Shown in pieces: positions 10,389 to 20,536 of a DNA stretch of 64,000 nucleotides. The position numbers and the translations under genes are program-made. The stretch is taken from contig NZ_MAEW01000014.1 of assembly GCF_002013375.1 (NCBI RefSeq), positions 124,001 through 188,000 of the forward strand. The letters are read 5' to 3'. The notes under the pieces are model-generated. The model was not told where the DNA came from and did not search any database. It worked only from the letters and a program-made list of their open reading frames with translations. Every line of letters begins with the position of its first letter. Position 1 is the first letter of the stretch. Source of the stretch: Mycobacterium sp. D16Q13. GTDB lineage: Bacteria; Actinomycetota; Actinomycetes; Mycobacteriales; Mycobacteriaceae.

Positions 10389-11302
10389 CCTCGCGTTCCC
10401 TGCCGGTGCCCGACGGCCTCGCCGGTATGCGCGTGGACGCCGGGCTGGCGCGCCTGCTCGGCTTGTCCCGCACGGCTGCGGCCACCCTCGCCGAAGAGGG
10501 TGCCGTGCTTCTGGATGGTGTCGTGGTCGCCAAGTCCGAGAAACTCACCGCAGGTACCTGGCTGGAAGTGACGCTCCCCGAGCCCAAGGCCCCGCCGGAG
10601 AATCGGGTCGAGGCCATCGAGGGCATGAAGATCCTGTACGCCGATGACGATTTGGTGGCCGTCGACAAACCCGCGGGCGTCGCGGCCCACGCCTCTGTCG
10701 GCTGGTCTGGTCCCACCGTGCTCGGCGGGCTCGCGGCCGCCGGTTTCCGGATGACCACATCCGGTGTGCCCGAACGCAAGGGAATCGTGCACCGCCTGGA
10801 CGTCGGGACATCCGGGGTCATGGTCGTGGCGCTGTCGGAGAAGGCCTATACCGAGCTCAAACGCGCCTTCAAGTACCGGCGCGTCGAAAAGCGTTATCAC
10901 GCTCTTGTCCAAGGACACCCGGACCCGTCCAGCGGCACCATCGACGCCCCGATCGGGCGGCATCGGGGTCACGACTGGAAATTCGCCGTCGTCGAAGACG
11001 GACGCCATTCCATCACCCACTACGACACCCTTGAGGCGTTTGTGGCGGCCAGCCTGCTGGACGTGCACCTGGAGACCGGTCGCACCCACCAGATCCGGGT
11101 GCATTTCTCGGCCATCAAACACCCCTGCTGTGGCGATCTGACCTATGGCGCGGATCCGACGCTGGCCGCCAAGCTTGGGCTGGAACGTCAATGGCTGCAT
11201 GCCAAATCGCTGGCCTTCACCCACCCGGGAGACGGCCGCTGGATGGAGATCACCAGCGAGTACCCGGAGGATCTGGCGCACGCACTCGACATCCTGCGAT
11301 GA
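10385..11302 (+). CDS. RluA/RluD family pseudouridine synthase
   Basis: The protein has an N-terminal S4 RNA-binding domain ([19 protein letters not shown], residues 15-65) and a pseudouridine synthase domain with the catalytic aspartate in [13 protein letters not shown]. The later motifs [12 protein letters not shown] and [10 protein letters not shown] also fit the RluA family. It is the ortholog of Rv1540. By family it modifies large-subunit rRNA, but the exact target cannot be read from sequence. The ATG at 10385 overlaps the lspA stop (ATGA), giving 305 residues; a longer in-frame extension into lspA is rejected. It is coupled downstream to a rarD-like gene by another ATGA overlap. Confidence 0.93.
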   Translation: MTSRSLPVPDGLAGMRVDAGLARLLGLSRTAAATLAEEGAVLLDGVVVAKSEKLTAGTWLEVTLPEPKAPPENRVEAIEGMKILYADDDLVAVDKPAGVAAHASVGWSGPTVLGGLAAAGFRMTTSGVPERKGIVHRLDVGTSGVMVVALSEKAYTELKRAFKYRRVEKRYHALVQGHPDPSSGTIDAPIGRHRGHDWKFAVVEDGRHSITHYDTLEAFVAASLLDVHLETGRTHQIRVHFSAIKHPCCGDLTYGADPTLAAKLGLERQWLHAKSLAFTHPGDGRWMEITSEYPEDLAHALDILR

Positions 11303-12213
11303 GTGGGGCCGTCACGACGCCTGACCAGAACCGCCTGAAGTCCGGATACCTGTTCGGTGCGGGCGCCTATGTGATGTGGGGATTGTTTCCGGCATTCTTC
11401 CCCCTGCTGGAGCCGGCGAGCGCGCTGGAGATCCTGGCGCACCGGATGATCTGGACACTGCTGCTGATGGTGATCGTCGTCGCCGTCTCCCGGCGGTTAC
11501 GTGACCTCATCACGATGGGAAGGCACAACTGGGGCCTCCTTGTCGGCGCCTCAGTTCTCATCGCCCTCAACTGGGGTGTCTACATCTATGCCGTCAACTC
11601 CGGGCACGTGCTCGACGCCGCACTCGGATACTTCATCAATCCGTTGGTGACGGTGCTGTTGGGTGTCCTGATCTTTCGGGAACCGCTCAGTAGATGGCAG
11701 CTCCTGGCGCTGGTGCTGGCGTTCATCGCGGTAGCGGTGCTCACGGTGAACTACGGGCAGCTGCCGGTCATCACATTGATACTGGCCGTTTCGTTCGCCG
11801 GATACGGAGCCATCAAAAAGACGGTGACCGTCGATCCACGCGTGAGCCTGACCGCCGAGGGCATCGTCGCGGCGCCATTCGCCCTCGTCTACCTGGTGTT
11901 CCTCGGTGTCAACGGTCAGCAGCATTTCCTCGGCTACACCCACGGCCACACCGCGCTGATGGTGCTCAGCGGTGTGGTGACGGCGCTGCCGTTGCTGTTG
12001 TTTGGTACTGCGGCACAACGCATTCCGCTGGTGACTCTCGGACTCCTGCAGTACCTAACGCCAACGCTGCAGATGCTGTGGGGTGTGCTGGTCAAGCATG
12101 AGGCGATGCCGCCGGAACGCTGGGTGGGCTTCGCGCTGATCTGGGCGGCGCTGACGATCTTCACGGTCGACACCGTGCTCAGGGCGCACCGGACACAGCT
12201 CGCCACGACCTGA
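11299..12213 (+). CDS. rarD: RarD/EamA family membrane transporter
   Basis: The 304-residue protein has ten predicted transmembrane helices in two EamA halves. The RarD-specific opening is [18 protein letters not shown], then [14 protein letters not shown], then [26 protein letters not shown] (described in pieces; residues 15-115). RarD proteins are drug/metabolite transporter superfamily members of poorly defined substrate. The start ATG overlaps the preceding stop as ATGA, making it the third gene of the coupled lspA-rluD-rarD unit. Whether the transporter has any link to lipoprotein processing is not implied by the sequence. Confidence 0.9.
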   Translation: MSGAVTTPDQNRLKSGYLFGAGAYVMWGLFPAFFPLLEPASALEILAHRMIWTLLLMVIVVAVSRRLRDLITMGRHNWGLLVGASVLIALNWGVYIYAVNSGHVLDAALGYFINPLVTVLLGVLIFREPLSRWQLLALVLAFIAVAVLTVNYGQLPVITLILAVSFAGYGAIKKTVTVDPRVSLTAEGIVAAPFALVYLVFLGVNGQQHFLGYTHGHTALMVLSGVVTALPLLLFGTAAQRIPLVTLGLLQYLTPTLQMLWGVLVKHEAMPPERWVGFALIWAALTIFTVDTVLRAHRTQLATT

Positions 12214-12256
12214 CACACACCGAACATCGTCGGGGCACAATCGCGGCGCAGCGGGC

Positions 12257-12262
12257 TAGCGT
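12257..12262 (+). promoter_or_regulatory. -10 box TAGCGT for a leaderless monooxygenase gene
   Basis: TAGCGT lies 6 nt before the GTG at 12269 in the 55-nt gap after rarD. No Shine-Dalgarno sequence is present, so a leaderless transcript is likely. Confidence 0.5.
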
Positions 12263-12268
12263 CGCGTT

Positions 12269-13384
12269 GTGCGCATTGCGGTCATCGGGGGCGGGCTCGG
12301 GGGACTGACCGCGACGATCAGTCTGAGCCAGGCGGGCCACGAGGTGACGCTCTTTGAGCAGCGTGAGCGGTTCACCGAGGTCGGCTGCGGTATTAGTGTG
12401 TGGCCCAACGCGATGCGTGCGCTCGACGAGCTCGGTCTTGGCGCGGAAGTGCGCGCACATGGGGTCCACCACTGCAGCGGAGCATTTCTCACCCGGGCCG
12501 GGGAACGGCTGTTCGAGCCCGGCGCGCGGTACTTCGAGGCGTTCGGGGATACCTGCGTGGTCCATCGCAAGGAACTCGTCGGGATCCTGGCGCGGGCTGT
12601 GCCACCCGAGAAAACGGCGTTGGGCACCAAGGTGACCGGAGTCGGACTCGACGGCGAGGTCGTCGCCGACGGCGAACGCCACCTCTTCGACCTGGTGATT
12701 GGCGCCGACGGGCTCCACAGCGTCACGCGCCGAGCGCTCTGGCCGGAGGCGCGGCCGCCGCGATACACCGGCTACTCCATCACCCGATTCGTCACGGTTC
12801 CGCTCGGTGACCAGCAGCCGCGGTCCCAACTTGAGCTATGGGGCGACCGGGCCCGTTTCGGCTACTTCCCGATGTCCGGTGGGCGTGCCTATTGCTATGG
12901 ATTCCAACCGGCCGAGCCGGGCAATCCGAACCTGTCCCTCGACCCCTTTCGGCAATTCCCGGCGCCGGTGGCCCACCTCCTGGATTCGGTCGGTCCTGAA
13001 GGCGTTCTGCAGCATGACAGTTATGACCTGCCCAACCTCGAAACCTTCGTAAAAGGCAAGGTTGCGCTTTTGGGCGATGCGGCGCACGCGATGACGCCCA
13101 ACATCGGGCAGGGAGCGTGCCAGGCGCTGGAGGATGCCGTCACCCTGGCCCGGGTCTACCCAGACATGCGGGCATACGACAGGCTGCGCCGACGCCGAAC
13201 GCAGCGGATCGCACGCGATTCTCGCCGGCTCGGCGCCATGGGGCTCGTGTCGCATCCGTTGTTAACTCCACTGCGTGATGTGGCGATGCGGACCACGCGG
13301 GGTATGTCCCTACGACAGATGGACCGAGTGCTGCGGTGGGTGCCACCACCGCCCCGGGGCTCGTCGACAAATCCGTTGAGGTGA
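12269..13384 (+). CDS. FAD-dependent monooxygenase (PheA/TfdB family)
   Basis: The 371-residue flavoprotein hydroxylase of the PHBH fold has an N-terminal GGGLGGL dinucleotide-binding motif after strand 1. The acidic residue ends strand 2 in LFEQRERF. The DG motif appears as VIGADGLHSVTR (near residue 150) and the GD motif as LLGDAAHAMTPNIGQGACQALEDA (in pieces, near residue 265). These are the FAD and NAD(P)H contacts of class A monooxygenases. No substrate is evident. The GTG start is preceded by a TAGCGT -10 box. The neighbouring genes give no pathway context. Confidence 0.9.
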   Translation: MRIAVIGGGLGGLTATISLSQAGHEVTLFEQRERFTEVGCGISVWPNAMRALDELGLGAEVRAHGVHHCSGAFLTRAGERLFEPGARYFEAFGDTCVVHRKELVGILARAVPPEKTALGTKVTGVGLDGEVVADGERHLFDLVIGADGLHSVTRRALWPEARPPRYTGYSITRFVTVPLGDQQPRSQLELWGDRARFGYFPMSGGRAYCYGFQPAEPGNPNLSLDPFRQFPAPVAHLLDSVGPEGVLQHDSYDLPNLETFVKGKVALLGDAAHAMTPNIGQGACQALEDAVTLARVYPDMRAYDRLRRRRTQRIARDSRRLGAMGLVSHPLLTPLRDVAMRTTRGMSLRQMDRVLRWVPPPPRGSSTNPLR

Positions 13385-13553
13385 TGTGCGGGGTGCGCGG
13401 CGACACCGCGCGGGCCGAGCCGGGCTTCCAGCTATGGTGTTATCGTAGGTTCTCACCGTTGCTGGCGGGGCTTTTGTGACCGTTGTGATTCGGGTAGCTG
13501 GATGAGCCAGGCGACACACCCCCGACACGCCCGAGACTGTCGGACCCTCGCCA

Positions 13554-13559
13554 TAAACT
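13554..13559 (+). promoter_or_regulatory. Possible -10 box upstream of dnaE1
   Basis: The 226-nt gap before dnaE1 holds no gene. TAAACT at 13554-13559 fits TANNNT and would give a leader of about 45 nt. No convincing -35 element is seen. An alternative TATCGT lies near 13440. Confidence 0.3.
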
Positions 13560-13610
13560 GACCCCTCTAGCGATTGACGCCCCCATCGTGGGTCGGTACG
13601 AAAGGCACGT

Positions 13611-16600
13611 GTGAGCTCCTCGAATTCTTCGTTCGTGCACCTGCACAACCACACCGAGTACTCGATGCTCGATGGTGCCGCGAAGATCAAGCCGATGCTC
13701 GCGGAGGTGGAGCGCCTGGGCATGTCGGCGGTCGGCATGACCGACCACGGAAACATGTACGGCGCGAGCGAGTTCTACAACGTGGCCACGGCCACCGGGG
13801 TCAAGCCCATCATCGGCATCGAGGCCTACATCGCACCCGCCTCGCGGTTCGACACCAAGCGCGTCTTCTGGGGTGATCCGGGACAGAAGTCCGATGACGT
13901 GTCCGGTTCGGGTTCGTACACCCATATGACGATGGTCGCCGAGAATGCGACGGGCCTGCGCAACCTGTTCAAGCTGTCCTCCCTGGCCTCGTTCGAGGGT
14001 CAGCTCGGCAAGTGGGCCCGGATGGACGCCGAGCTCATCGCCGAACACGCGAGCGGCATCATCGCCACCACCGGATGTCCGTCGGGTGAAGTGCAGACCC
14101 GGCTACGGCTGGGACAAGAAGACGAGGCGCTTGCTGCTGCGGCTAAGTGGCAGGAGATCTTCGGTAAGGACAACTTCTTCCTGGAGCTGATGGATCACGG
14201 GCTGTCCATCGAGCGCCGGGTGCGCGAGGGCCTGCTGGAGGTGGGCAAGAAGCTCGGCATACCGCCCTTGGCCACCAACGACTGTCACTACGTCACCAAG
14301 GACCATGCGCATAATCACGAGGCGTTGCTGTGCGTGCAGACCGGCAAGACGATGTCGGACCCCACGCGTTTCAAGTTCGACGGTGACGGCTACTTCCTGA
14401 AGCCGGCCTCCGAGATGCGTGACTTGTGGGACGACTCCGTCCCGGGCGCGTGTGACAACACCCTGCTGATTGCGGAGCGGGTGCAGTCGTATGAGGATGT
14501 CTGGAGCTTCAAGGACCGCATGCCGGTGTTTCCGGTGCCGGAAGGTGAAGACCAAGACTCCTGGCTGCGTAAGGAAGTCGACCGCGGGCTGGAGCGTCGC
14601 TTCCATGGCATTGCCGGCGGAGTGCCCGACGAGTATTTCACCCGTGCGCACTACGAGCTTGACGTCATCAAGCAAAAGGGCTTTCCCGCATACTTTCTCG
14701 TCGTCGGCGACCTCGTCACACATGCCAAGGAAGTCGGTATCAGGGTTGGCCCGGGCCGTGGATCGGCGGCCGGATCGCTGGTCGCCTACGCGCTCGGCAT
14801 CACCAATATCGACCCGATCCCGCACGGGCTGCTGTTCGAGCGCTTCCTCAATCCGGAGCGGCCGTCGGCACCCGATATCGATATCGACTTCGACGACCGT
14901 CGCCGCGGCGAGATGGTTCGGTATGCCACCGATAAATGGGGCAGTGACCGGGTGGCACAGGTCATCACCTTCGGCACGATCAAGACCAAGGCGGCGCTGA
15001 AGGACTCGGCACGTATCCACTACGGGCAGCCAGGTTTCGCCATCGCCGACCGCATCACCAAGGCGCTGCCACCGCCGATCATGGCCAAGGACATCCCGGT
15101 GTGGGGTATCACCGACCCGGAACATGAGCGGTACAAGGAAGCCGCCGAGGTTCGCACCTTGATCGACACCGATCCGGACGTGCGCACCATCTTCCAGACC
15201 GCACGCGGCCTGGAAGGGCTGATCCGTAACGCCGGTGTGCACGCGTGCGCGGTCATCATGAGCTCGGAGCCACTCACCGAGGCGATTCCGCTGTGGCGGC
15301 GCGCGCAGGACGGCGCCATCATCACCGGCTGGGACTACCCGTCGTGTGAGGCCATTGGCCTGCTGAAGATGGACTTCCTGGGGTTGCGCAACCTCACCGT
15401 CATTGGTGATGCGCTGGACAACATCAAGGCCAACCGGGGCATCGACCTGGACCTGGATCATCTGCCGCTGGAAGATCCGGCCACCTACGAATTACTGTCC
15501 CGCGGTGACACCCTCGGTGTGTTCCAGCTCGACGGCGGGCCCATGCGGGATCTGCTGCGCCGCATGCAGCCCACCGGTTTCAACGACATCGTGGCCGTGC
15601 TGGCGCTATACCGCCCCGGCCCGATGGGCATGAACGCGCACAACGACTACGCCGACCGCAAGAATGGTCGCCAGCCGATCAAGCCGATTCACCCCGAGCT
15701 GGAAGAGCCCCTCAAGGACATCCTCTCGGAGACCTACGGTCTGATCGTCTACCAAGAGCAGATCATGTTCATCGCCCAGAAGGTCGCCTCGTACTCGATG
15801 GGTAAGGCCGATGCGCTGCGCAAGGCCATGGGTAAGAAGAAGCTCGAGGTCCTGGAGGCTGAGTACAAGGGCTTCTACGAAGGCATGACCAACAACGGCT
15901 TCTCCGAAAAGGCCGTTAAGGCGTTGTGGGACACCATTCTTCCGTTCGCCGGGTACGCATTCAACAAATCGCATGCCGCCGGGTACGGATTGGTGTCGTT
16001 CTGGACCGCCTATCTCAAGGCCAATTACCCGGGCGAATACATGGCCGGCCTGCTCACCTCCGTCGGCGACGACAAGGACAAGGCCGCCGTCTACCTCGCC
16101 GACTGCCGTCGTCTGGGCATCACGGTGCTGCCCCCAGACGTCAACGAGTCGGTGCACAACTTCGCATCGGTGGGCGCGGACATCCGCTACGGCCTCGGCG
16201 GTGTCCGCAATGTCGGCGCCAATGTGGTGCAGTCGCTCATCGCGACCCGAGAATCGAAGGGTGCCTTCACCGACTTCTCCGACTACCTGCACAAGATTGA
16301 CATCGCGGCCTGCAATAAGAAGGTCACGGAATCGCTGGTGAAGGCGGGGGCCTTTGACTCGCTAGGGCATTCCCGCAAGGGGCTGTTCCTCGTCCAGTCC
16401 GATGCCGTCGACTCGGTGCTGGGCACCAAGAAGGCCGAAGCGATGGGGCAGTTCGATCTCTTCGGCGGTGCGGGCGACGACGACGCCGACGCGGCCAACG
16501 TCTTCGCCATCAAGGTGCCGGACGACGAATGGGAAGAGAAGCACAAGCTCGCCCTCGAGCGAGAAATGCTGGGCCTGTACGTATCCGGGCATCCACTCAA

Positions 16601-17168
16601 TGGGGTGGCACACCTGCTGGGTCGCCAAACGGACACCCAGATTCCCACGATCCTCGAAGGCGATATCGCCAACGACACCCAGGTGCGTGTGGGCGGGATT
16701 CTCGCCTCGGTCAATCGTCGCGTGAACAAGAACGGCATGCCCTGGGCGTCCGCGCAGCTGGAGGACCTCACGGGTGGTATCGAGGTGCTCTTCTTCCCGC
16801 AGGCCTACTCGGTCTACGGCGCCGAGATAGCCGACGACGCGGTGGTTCTGGTGAACGCGAAGGTGGCGATACGCGATGACAGAATCTCCCTGATCGCCAA
16901 TGACCTTGTGGTGCCCGACTTCTCGCAAGCATCCGACGACCGTCCGGTCGCCGTCACGTTGCCGACCAGGCAGTGCACCATCGACAAGGTCACCGCACTC
17001 AAGCAAGTGCTGGCGCGGCATCCCGGTACCAACCAGGTCCATCTGCGTTTGATCAGTGGGGAGCGCGTCACCACGCTGGAGCTCGATCAGTCGCTTCGGG
17101 TGACGCCGTCGTCGGCCCTGATGGGGGATCTCAAGGCGTTACTCGGGCCGGGCTGCCTGGGCGGCTAG
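13611..17168 (+). CDS. dnaE1: DNA polymerase III alpha subunit (replicative)
   Basis: This is the catalytic subunit of the replicative polymerase, 1185 residues, ortholog of Rv1547. The N-terminal PHP domain retains its metal ligands ([27 protein letters not shown]), consistent with the intrinsic proofreading nuclease known for mycobacterial DnaE1. The palm carries PDIDIDFDD at residues 422-428. A helix-hairpin-helix region follows, then the clamp-binding motif QFDLF at 947-951 and a C-terminal OB fold. The GTG start follows GAAAGG. The stop lies inside the convergent ArsR gene, with a 30-nt overlap. Confidence 0.98.
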   Translation: MSSSNSSFVHLHNHTEYSMLDGAAKIKPMLAEVERLGMSAVGMTDHGNMYGASEFYNVATATGVKPIIGIEAYIAPASRFDTKRVFWGDPGQKSDDVSGSGSYTHMTMVAENATGLRNLFKLSSLASFEGQLGKWARMDAELIAEHASGIIATTGCPSGEVQTRLRLGQEDEALAAAAKWQEIFGKDNFFLELMDHGLSIERRVREGLLEVGKKLGIPPLATNDCHYVTKDHAHNHEALLCVQTGKTMSDPTRFKFDGDGYFLKPASEMRDLWDDSVPGACDNTLLIAERVQSYEDVWSFKDRMPVFPVPEGEDQDSWLRKEVDRGLERRFHGIAGGVPDEYFTRAHYELDVIKQKGFPAYFLVVGDLVTHAKEVGIRVGPGRGSAAGSLVAYALGITNIDPIPHGLLFERFLNPERPSAPDIDIDFDDRRRGEMVRYATDKWGSDRVAQVITFGTIKTKAALKDSARIHYGQPGFAIADRITKALPPPIMAKDIPVWGITDPEHERYKEAAEVRTLIDTDPDVRTIFQTARGLEGLIRNAGVHACAVIMSSEPLTEAIPLWRRAQDGAIITGWDYPSCEAIGLLKMDFLGLRNLTVIGDALDNIKANRGIDLDLDHLPLEDPATYELLSRGDTLGVFQLDGGPMRDLLRRMQPTGFNDIVAVLALYRPGPMGMNAHNDYADRKNGRQPIKPIHPELEEPLKDILSETYGLIVYQEQIMFIAQKVASYSMGKADALRKAMGKKKLEVLEAEYKGFYEGMTNNGFSEKAVKALWDTILPFAGYAFNKSHAAGYGLVSFWTAYLKANYPGEYMAGLLTSVGDDKDKAAVYLADCRRLGITVLPPDVNESVHNFASVGADIRYGLGGVRNVGANVVQSLIATRESKGAFTDFSDYLHKIDIAACNKKVTESLVKAGAFDSLGHSRKGLFLVQSDAVDSVLGTKKAEAMGQFDLFGGAGDDDADAANVFAIKVPDDEWEEKHKLALEREMLGLYVSGHPLNGVAHLLGRQTDTQIPTILEGDIANDTQVRVGGILASVNRRVNKNGMPWASAQLEDLTGGIEVLFFPQAYSVYGAEIADDAVVLVNAKVAIRDDRISLIANDLVVPDFSQASDDRPVAVTLPTRQCTIDKVTALKQVLARHPGTNQVHLRLISGERVTTLELDQSLRVTPSSALMGDLKALLGPGCLGG

Positions 17169-17522
17169 TTCTCCACGGCGGCTCTGCGCGACCTCCGCGG
17201 AGACGGGATCGAGCCATTCGGCTTGATCGGCGACCACGCCGGTCAAGATCTTGCGCGCGGTGGCCAGCAGCTCCGCCACTCGTGGTGATGTCAACGTGTA
17301 CAGCACGGAGAGTCCTTCGCGACGGGCTGTCACCAGGCCGGCACGCCGGAGCACGGCCAACTGCTGCGACAGATTCGCTGCCTCGATACCTACTTCGGGC
17401 AACATCTCCGAGACGGCCCGATCGCGTTCGCTGAGCAGTTCCAGCACACGTATCCGCACGGGATGTCCCAACGTCTTGAAGAAATCCGCCTTCATCCGAT
17501 ACAGCGGCTGACGTGCATCCAT
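17139..17522 (-). CDS. ArsR/SmtB family transcriptional regulator
   Basis: The 127-residue protein is a single winged helix-turn-helix domain. [17 protein letters not shown] opens it, [18 protein letters not shown] is the recognition helix region, and [10 protein letters not shown] is the wing. No CxC metal-binding pair is present, so metal sensing of the classical ArsR kind is not supported. The start follows AGGTGG by 7 nt. A candidate operator lies 28 nt upstream. No transporter is adjacent; the divergent neighbour is a DUF5313 protein, so the regulon is unclear. It overlaps the 3' end of dnaE1 by 30 nt. Confidence 0.88.
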   Translation of the reverse strand: MDARQPLYRMKADFFKTLGHPVRIRVLELLSERDRAVSEMLPEVGIEAANLSQQLAVLRRAGLVTARREGLSVLYTLTSPRVAELLATARKILTGVVADQAEWLDPVSAEVAQSRRGELAAQAARPE

Positions 17523-17549
17523 CTCAAGTCCACCTCACCACACAACAAC

Positions 17550-17565
17550 TTGCATAGATTAGCAA
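17550..17565. promoter_or_regulatory. Candidate ArsR operator, TTGC-N8-GCAA
   Basis: TTGCATAGATTAGCAA is an inverted repeat 28 bp upstream of the arsR-type gene. It covers TAATCT, a plausible -10 box for that gene on the minus strand. This position suits autorepression; the assignment is inferred. Confidence 0.45.
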
Positions 17566-17697
17566 CCCGACAACACCGCGGGACAGGGGCGCGTCTATAG
17601 TTCCTGACGGCGCTCGTCGGGGCCCTAGCGGTATTCAGCAGGGGCTGTATTACCGGCCCCTTCAGCGAAGCGCTGCCTCAGACGCGCAGGAGTTGGT

Positions 17698-18114
17698 ATG
17701 ACGACCGATCGGCCCACCGCAGGGCAGTACATCACCTACGCCTACGGAAGGCGATTGCCCGACTCGATGCGGGACTGGGTGGCCAACGATCTGTCCGGTC
17801 CCGGGGCCATTCGGCGGCACATGATCCGATACGTGATCCCGCCGCATTTCATCTTGGCTCCGTTTTGGCTCCTACCGGGTGGATTGCTCCTGCACGTCGC
17901 GATCACCCTGCCCATCTACGTCTGGGCGATCCTGATGACGCACGCTCTCAACAAGATTTGGCGCCGTTACCGGTTGGCCCAGCACGATCTGGATCCCAAG
18001 CTCGCCGACATCGGGAACCGCGAGAAGCACGCGCGCAAGCACGAGACCTATGCCCAGCGCTATGGTGCGCGCCCGGAGTCGAACGACACCTACTCCAGCA
18101 GCGACCCGATCTGA
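17698..18114 (+). CDS. DUF5313 family membrane protein
   Basis: The 138-residue protein belongs to the actinobacterial DUF5313 family of unknown function. It opens with RPTAGQYITYAYGRRLPDSM and GAIRRHMIRYVIPP. Residues 48-85 form one or two hydrophobic helices (HFILAPFWLLPGGLLLHVAI and onward). The cytosolic tail is rich in Arg, His and Lys. The ATG follows CAGGAG. The leader of roughly 90 nt (from a TATAGT at 17596-17601) contains a GGGGC/GCCCC hairpin at 17641-17660. Family recognition is from memory of the conserved N-terminus. Confidence 0.8.
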   Translation: MTTDRPTAGQYITYAYGRRLPDSMRDWVANDLSGPGAIRRHMIRYVIPPHFILAPFWLLPGGLLLHVAITLPIYVWAILMTHALNKIWRRYRLAQHDLDPKLADIGNREKHARKHETYAQRYGARPESNDTYSSSDPI

Positions 18115-18121
18115 CCAGCGG

Positions 18122-18940
18122 TTAGCGCCGCTTCCCCGTCCACGGCTCTTCGTTCTTCTTTCGGCGTGCGGTCTCGTCCTTGCGGTCTTTGACCCATTGC
18201 TGCTCGAAAGTCAGTCCTGGACGTGCGCTCGGGATCCGATTCATCGCACCACTGAGCCAGCGGGGCGGGGTAGCGGGCTCCCATTGCGGGAAGGTGACGC
18301 TGAGCGAATACATGGTCTTCAGGACGACGAACACCCCGAACAGTGCTGACGGTGCGTCGGTGACAGCGACCGCGAACATCCCGAAGATCAGAGTGAGATG
18401 CACGACGGCAACTCGCATGAATCCGCGACTCGCCATCACTTCCAGCTGCCAGAAGGACCATCGGCGCAGGGAGGGGAGATCCACCAGAAAGTCGACGGCC
18501 AGCGCGATGAGCACCTGGAGGCACCCGAATCCCACACTGTGCCAGTCGATACCGATCAGTGCGGCCTTGCCGTTGTGGGTGAGCAGAAAAATGATGACCG
18601 CGAGAAAGAACCCATGCGCCGCCGAGAACACGAGCGTCGTGAACAGGAATCCCTTGACGAAAGAGGTGCGTGAGTAGCTCCGGTCCGGCCCGGGTGCCTC
18701 GTACCGGAAGTGTCCGCGGCGCGGACTCCACCGCTTGTGCAGCAGGGCCCGGAGTGCGACGAACATCGATGCCACCACGGTCTCGAACCAGTAGACCGCG
18801 AGCGTTGTGCCAGCCGACCAGCCGCCCACGAACCAGCCGGTAAGTGGAATCGCGTTCACCGCGATCATCGTGGCCAGGTGAAGAACCCGGTTGAGGGTGC
18901 CGGGGTCGTCCGATGTCGGGACGGAGTCCTGTGAGATCAC
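18122..18940 (-). CDS. Polytopic membrane protein of unknown function (DUF6498-like)
   Basis: From the GTG at 18940 the protein is 272 residues with about six hydrophobic helices. Helix pairs such as AGTTLAVYWFETVVASMFVA and GFLFTTLVFSAAHGFFLAVI are separated by a charged loop. The tail is highly basic (DRKDETARRKKNEEPWTGKRR). It resembles the DUF6498 proteins, but no catalytic motif is visible. The start is only 2 nt after the stop of the channel-like gene 18943-19701, so the two form an operon. A longer frame to 19120 lies inside that gene and is rejected. Function unknown. Confidence 0.7.
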   Translation of the reverse strand: MISQDSVPTSDDPGTLNRVLHLATMIAVNAIPLTGWFVGGWSAGTTLAVYWFETVVASMFVALRALLHKRWSPRRGHFRYEAPGPDRSYSRTSFVKGFLFTTLVFSAAHGFFLAVIIFLLTHNGKAALIGIDWHSVGFGCLQVLIALAVDFLVDLPSLRRWSFWQLEVMASRGFMRVAVVHLTLIFGMFAVAVTDAPSALFGVFVVLKTMYSLSVTFPQWEPATPPRWLSGAMNRIPSARPGLTFEQQWVKDRKDETARRKKNEEPWTGKRR

Positions 18941-18942
18941 GG

Positions 18943-19701
18943 CTAGCCCAGAATGTTCACGGCGCGGGCGAGCACCAGTGCCACTGTGGATAGCGCCACG
19001 ATTGATTGCAGCGTCATCAGCATCTTGGCCCACCGCGAGAGCGGCATGGTGTCGGTGGGGGAGAACGCGACGACGTTGGTGAAGCTCACGTACAGGTAAT
19101 CGGGGAATTTCGGCCGCCAATCCGGCGGCGCGAGTTCGGGATTGGCCATCTGGGGAAACATGAAGTCAGGATGCGGGCGTTCGGGGGTGCGGCGGGCGAA
19201 GGGGCCGCCACGGTCAAACTCCCAGTACCACATACCGAATACGATGACGTTGGTGATGAAGATCGCCAGACCACTGCCGAGGAGCACGCGCGGGTTGTCA
19301 CCCATCTGCCCCGTCACGATCTTGTAATCCAGCAGTGCCGCCGAGATGGTGTTGTCGGCGGTAATGGCAGCGATCAGCAGATAGGTCGCCCAACGCCCGA
19401 GAGTCGTTGACCGCGTGAACTTTATCGGGTTGAGGATCACCAGAACGAGCAGCAGCGCGAACTCAAGAGCGGGCAATGGCCAGCGCGGCGTCAGATTGAA
19501 CTGTGCGGGGATGGCCAGCTGCAGGCCGATCGCCGCCAGGAGAGCGACGAGAACCGGTATTCGGCTTTCGGGGGCACCCGGGCGCAGCCAGGACGGCAGA
19601 TGTCTTTCGGCGGCCAGCACGTCATCGGTCACCTCGTGGGCAAGCCGTTCCATGCGCTGCCCGACAGGGCGTTCGGCAGCCGATTCACTTGGCGAAGACA
19701 T
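18943..19701 (-). CDS. Ion-channel-like membrane protein with a degenerate pore
   Basis: The 252-residue protein has about five or six hydrophobic helices. The last 50 residues read YLYVSFTNVVAFSPTDTMPL and then a closing helix (MLMTLQSIVALSTVALVLAR). This is the helix-pore loop-helix layout of two-helix potassium channels, where a canonical protein would show TVGYGD in place of AFSPTD. Related actinobacterial proteins share this SPTD form, so it is probably a conserved variant rather than damage. Potassium selectivity is therefore not supported. The gene is first in a two-gene operon with a second membrane protein. Confidence 0.65.
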   Translation of the reverse strand: MSSPSESAAERPVGQRMERLAHEVTDDVLAAERHLPSWLRPGAPESRIPVLVALLAAIGLQLAIPAQFNLTPRWPLPALEFALLLVLVILNPIKFTRSTTLGRWATYLLIAAITADNTISAALLDYKIVTGQMGDNPRVLLGSGLAIFITNVIVFGMWYWEFDRGGPFARRTPERPHPDFMFPQMANPELAPPDWRPKFPDYLYVSFTNVVAFSPTDTMPLSRWAKMLMTLQSIVALSTVALVLARAVNILG

Positions 19702-19734
19702 GGGGATGTATTACACCCCGTGGAGAGGTTCCGC

Positions 19735-19941
19735 TCAGTGAATGAGCGAGCCCGCGAGCCAGACCATGCTGGCCACGGCACTGGCGGAGAGTACTGCGGT
19801 CGACATTGACGCCACCAGCAAGAGCGCGGCCACGAAGACTGCCGTGCCGACCCCGAGGGCCAGCAGCTTGTAGGGGGCCCATGCCGCGCCCGCGACATCC
19901 ACCGACCGCACCCCATGTGCCGCGCGCTCGAAGGTTGTCAT
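19735..19941 (-). CDS. Small two-helix membrane protein
   Basis: The 68-residue protein has a short polar head (MTTFERAAHGVRSVDVAG) and two hydrophobic segments, LLALGVGTAVFVAALLLVA and AVLSASAVASMVWLAGSLI. Nothing identifies its function. It is supported as a real gene by a TATCCT -10 box (minus strand, 19948-19953) exactly 6 nt before the ATG and by length and composition typical of small mycobacterial membrane proteins. It precedes the channel-like gene with a 33-nt gap and may be co-transcribed with it. Confidence 0.6.
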   Translation of the reverse strand: MTTFERAAHGVRSVDVAGAAWAPYKLLALGVGTAVFVAALLLVASMSTAVLSASAVASMVWLAGSLIH

Positions 19942-19967
19942 AAATAGAGGATATGCCTAACGGGGAA

Positions 19968-19983
19968 GTTCGGTCAACCGAAC
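19968..19983. promoter_or_regulatory. Perfect palindrome GTTCGGT-CA-ACCGAAC
   Basis: A 7-bp-arm inverted repeat lies in the divergent region between the small membrane protein gene and the F420-dependent reductase gene. It is 27 bp upstream of the former. A dimeric repressor site is plausible; no regulator is encoded next to it. Confidence 0.4.
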
Positions 19984-20085
19984 ACTCCGGTCATGGGTGA
20001 TAGAACAAAGTCGCGGGGGCAGTCGGGTGCTGGCGGGCCCCCCGGCGTTCTCGTTATCGGCGTGATTCCCCTATAGATGGAGCGA

Positions 20086-20091
20086 TAGAGT
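20086..20091 (+). promoter_or_regulatory. -10 box TAGAGT for the leaderless F420 reductase-ilvA unit
   Basis: TAGAGT ends 7 nt before the ATG at 20099, and there is no Shine-Dalgarno sequence. This predicts a leaderless mRNA covering the reductase and ilvA. Confidence 0.55.
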
Positions 20092-20098
20092 TGTCGGC

Positions 20099-20536
20099 AT
20101 GCCATTAACCGGTGAATACGAACCCAGTGGACTCGATTGGTCGCAGAAGCAGGTGGCCAGGATTATCGAGAGCGGGACCACCGACGGCATCACCATCGCG
20201 GACATGCCGGTCATCTTGCTGACCACGCTGGGCGCCAAGTCCGGCAAGCTGCGCAAGATCGCACTCATGCGGGTGGAGCACGACGGCGAGTACGCCATCG
20301 TCGCCTCGCTGGGCGGCGCACCCAAGAACCCCGTGTGGTACTACAACGTGAAAGAGAACCCGCTCGTCGAGCTGCAGGACGGCAGTATCACCAAGGACTA
20401 CCATGCCCGCGAGGTCTTCGGCGACGAGAAGGCGCCATGGTGGGACCGTGCCGTGGAGGCGTACCCGCCGTATGCGGAATACCAGACCAAGACCGACCGT
20501 CAGATCCCGGTTTTCGTGCTGACGCGAGTCTCTTGA
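20099..20536 (+). CDS. F420H2-dependent nitroreductase/quinone reductase family protein (Ddn type)
   Basis: The 145-residue split-barrel protein belongs to the deazaflavin-dependent nitroreductase family and is the ortholog of Rv1558. The hallmark [18 protein letters not shown] contributes the F420 phosphate-binding Lys and Arg, followed by [17 protein letters not shown]. Members reduce quinones or nitro compounds with F420H2 and often sit at the membrane face. The ATG is preceded by a leaderless-type -10 box. Its stop overlaps the TTG start of ilvA by 4 nt, an arrangement also found in M. tuberculosis. The reason for coupling to isoleucine synthesis is unknown. Confidence 0.92.
   Translation: MPLTGEYEPSGLDWSQKQVARIIESGTTDGITIADMPVILLTTLGAKSGKLRKIALMRVEHDGEYAIVASLGGAPKNPVWYYNVKENPLVELQDGSITKDYHAREVFGDEKAPWWDRAVEAYPPYAEYQTKTDRQIPVFVLTRVS

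Noticed and set aside
14103..15461. 452-residue minus-strand frame inside dnaE1
   Set aside because: It lies wholly antisense to conserved dnaE1 coding sequence and shows no domain.
17641..17660. GGGGC/GCCCC hairpin as a possible terminator
   Set aside because: No U-tract follows, and it lies in the leader of the DUF5313 gene rather than after a gene.
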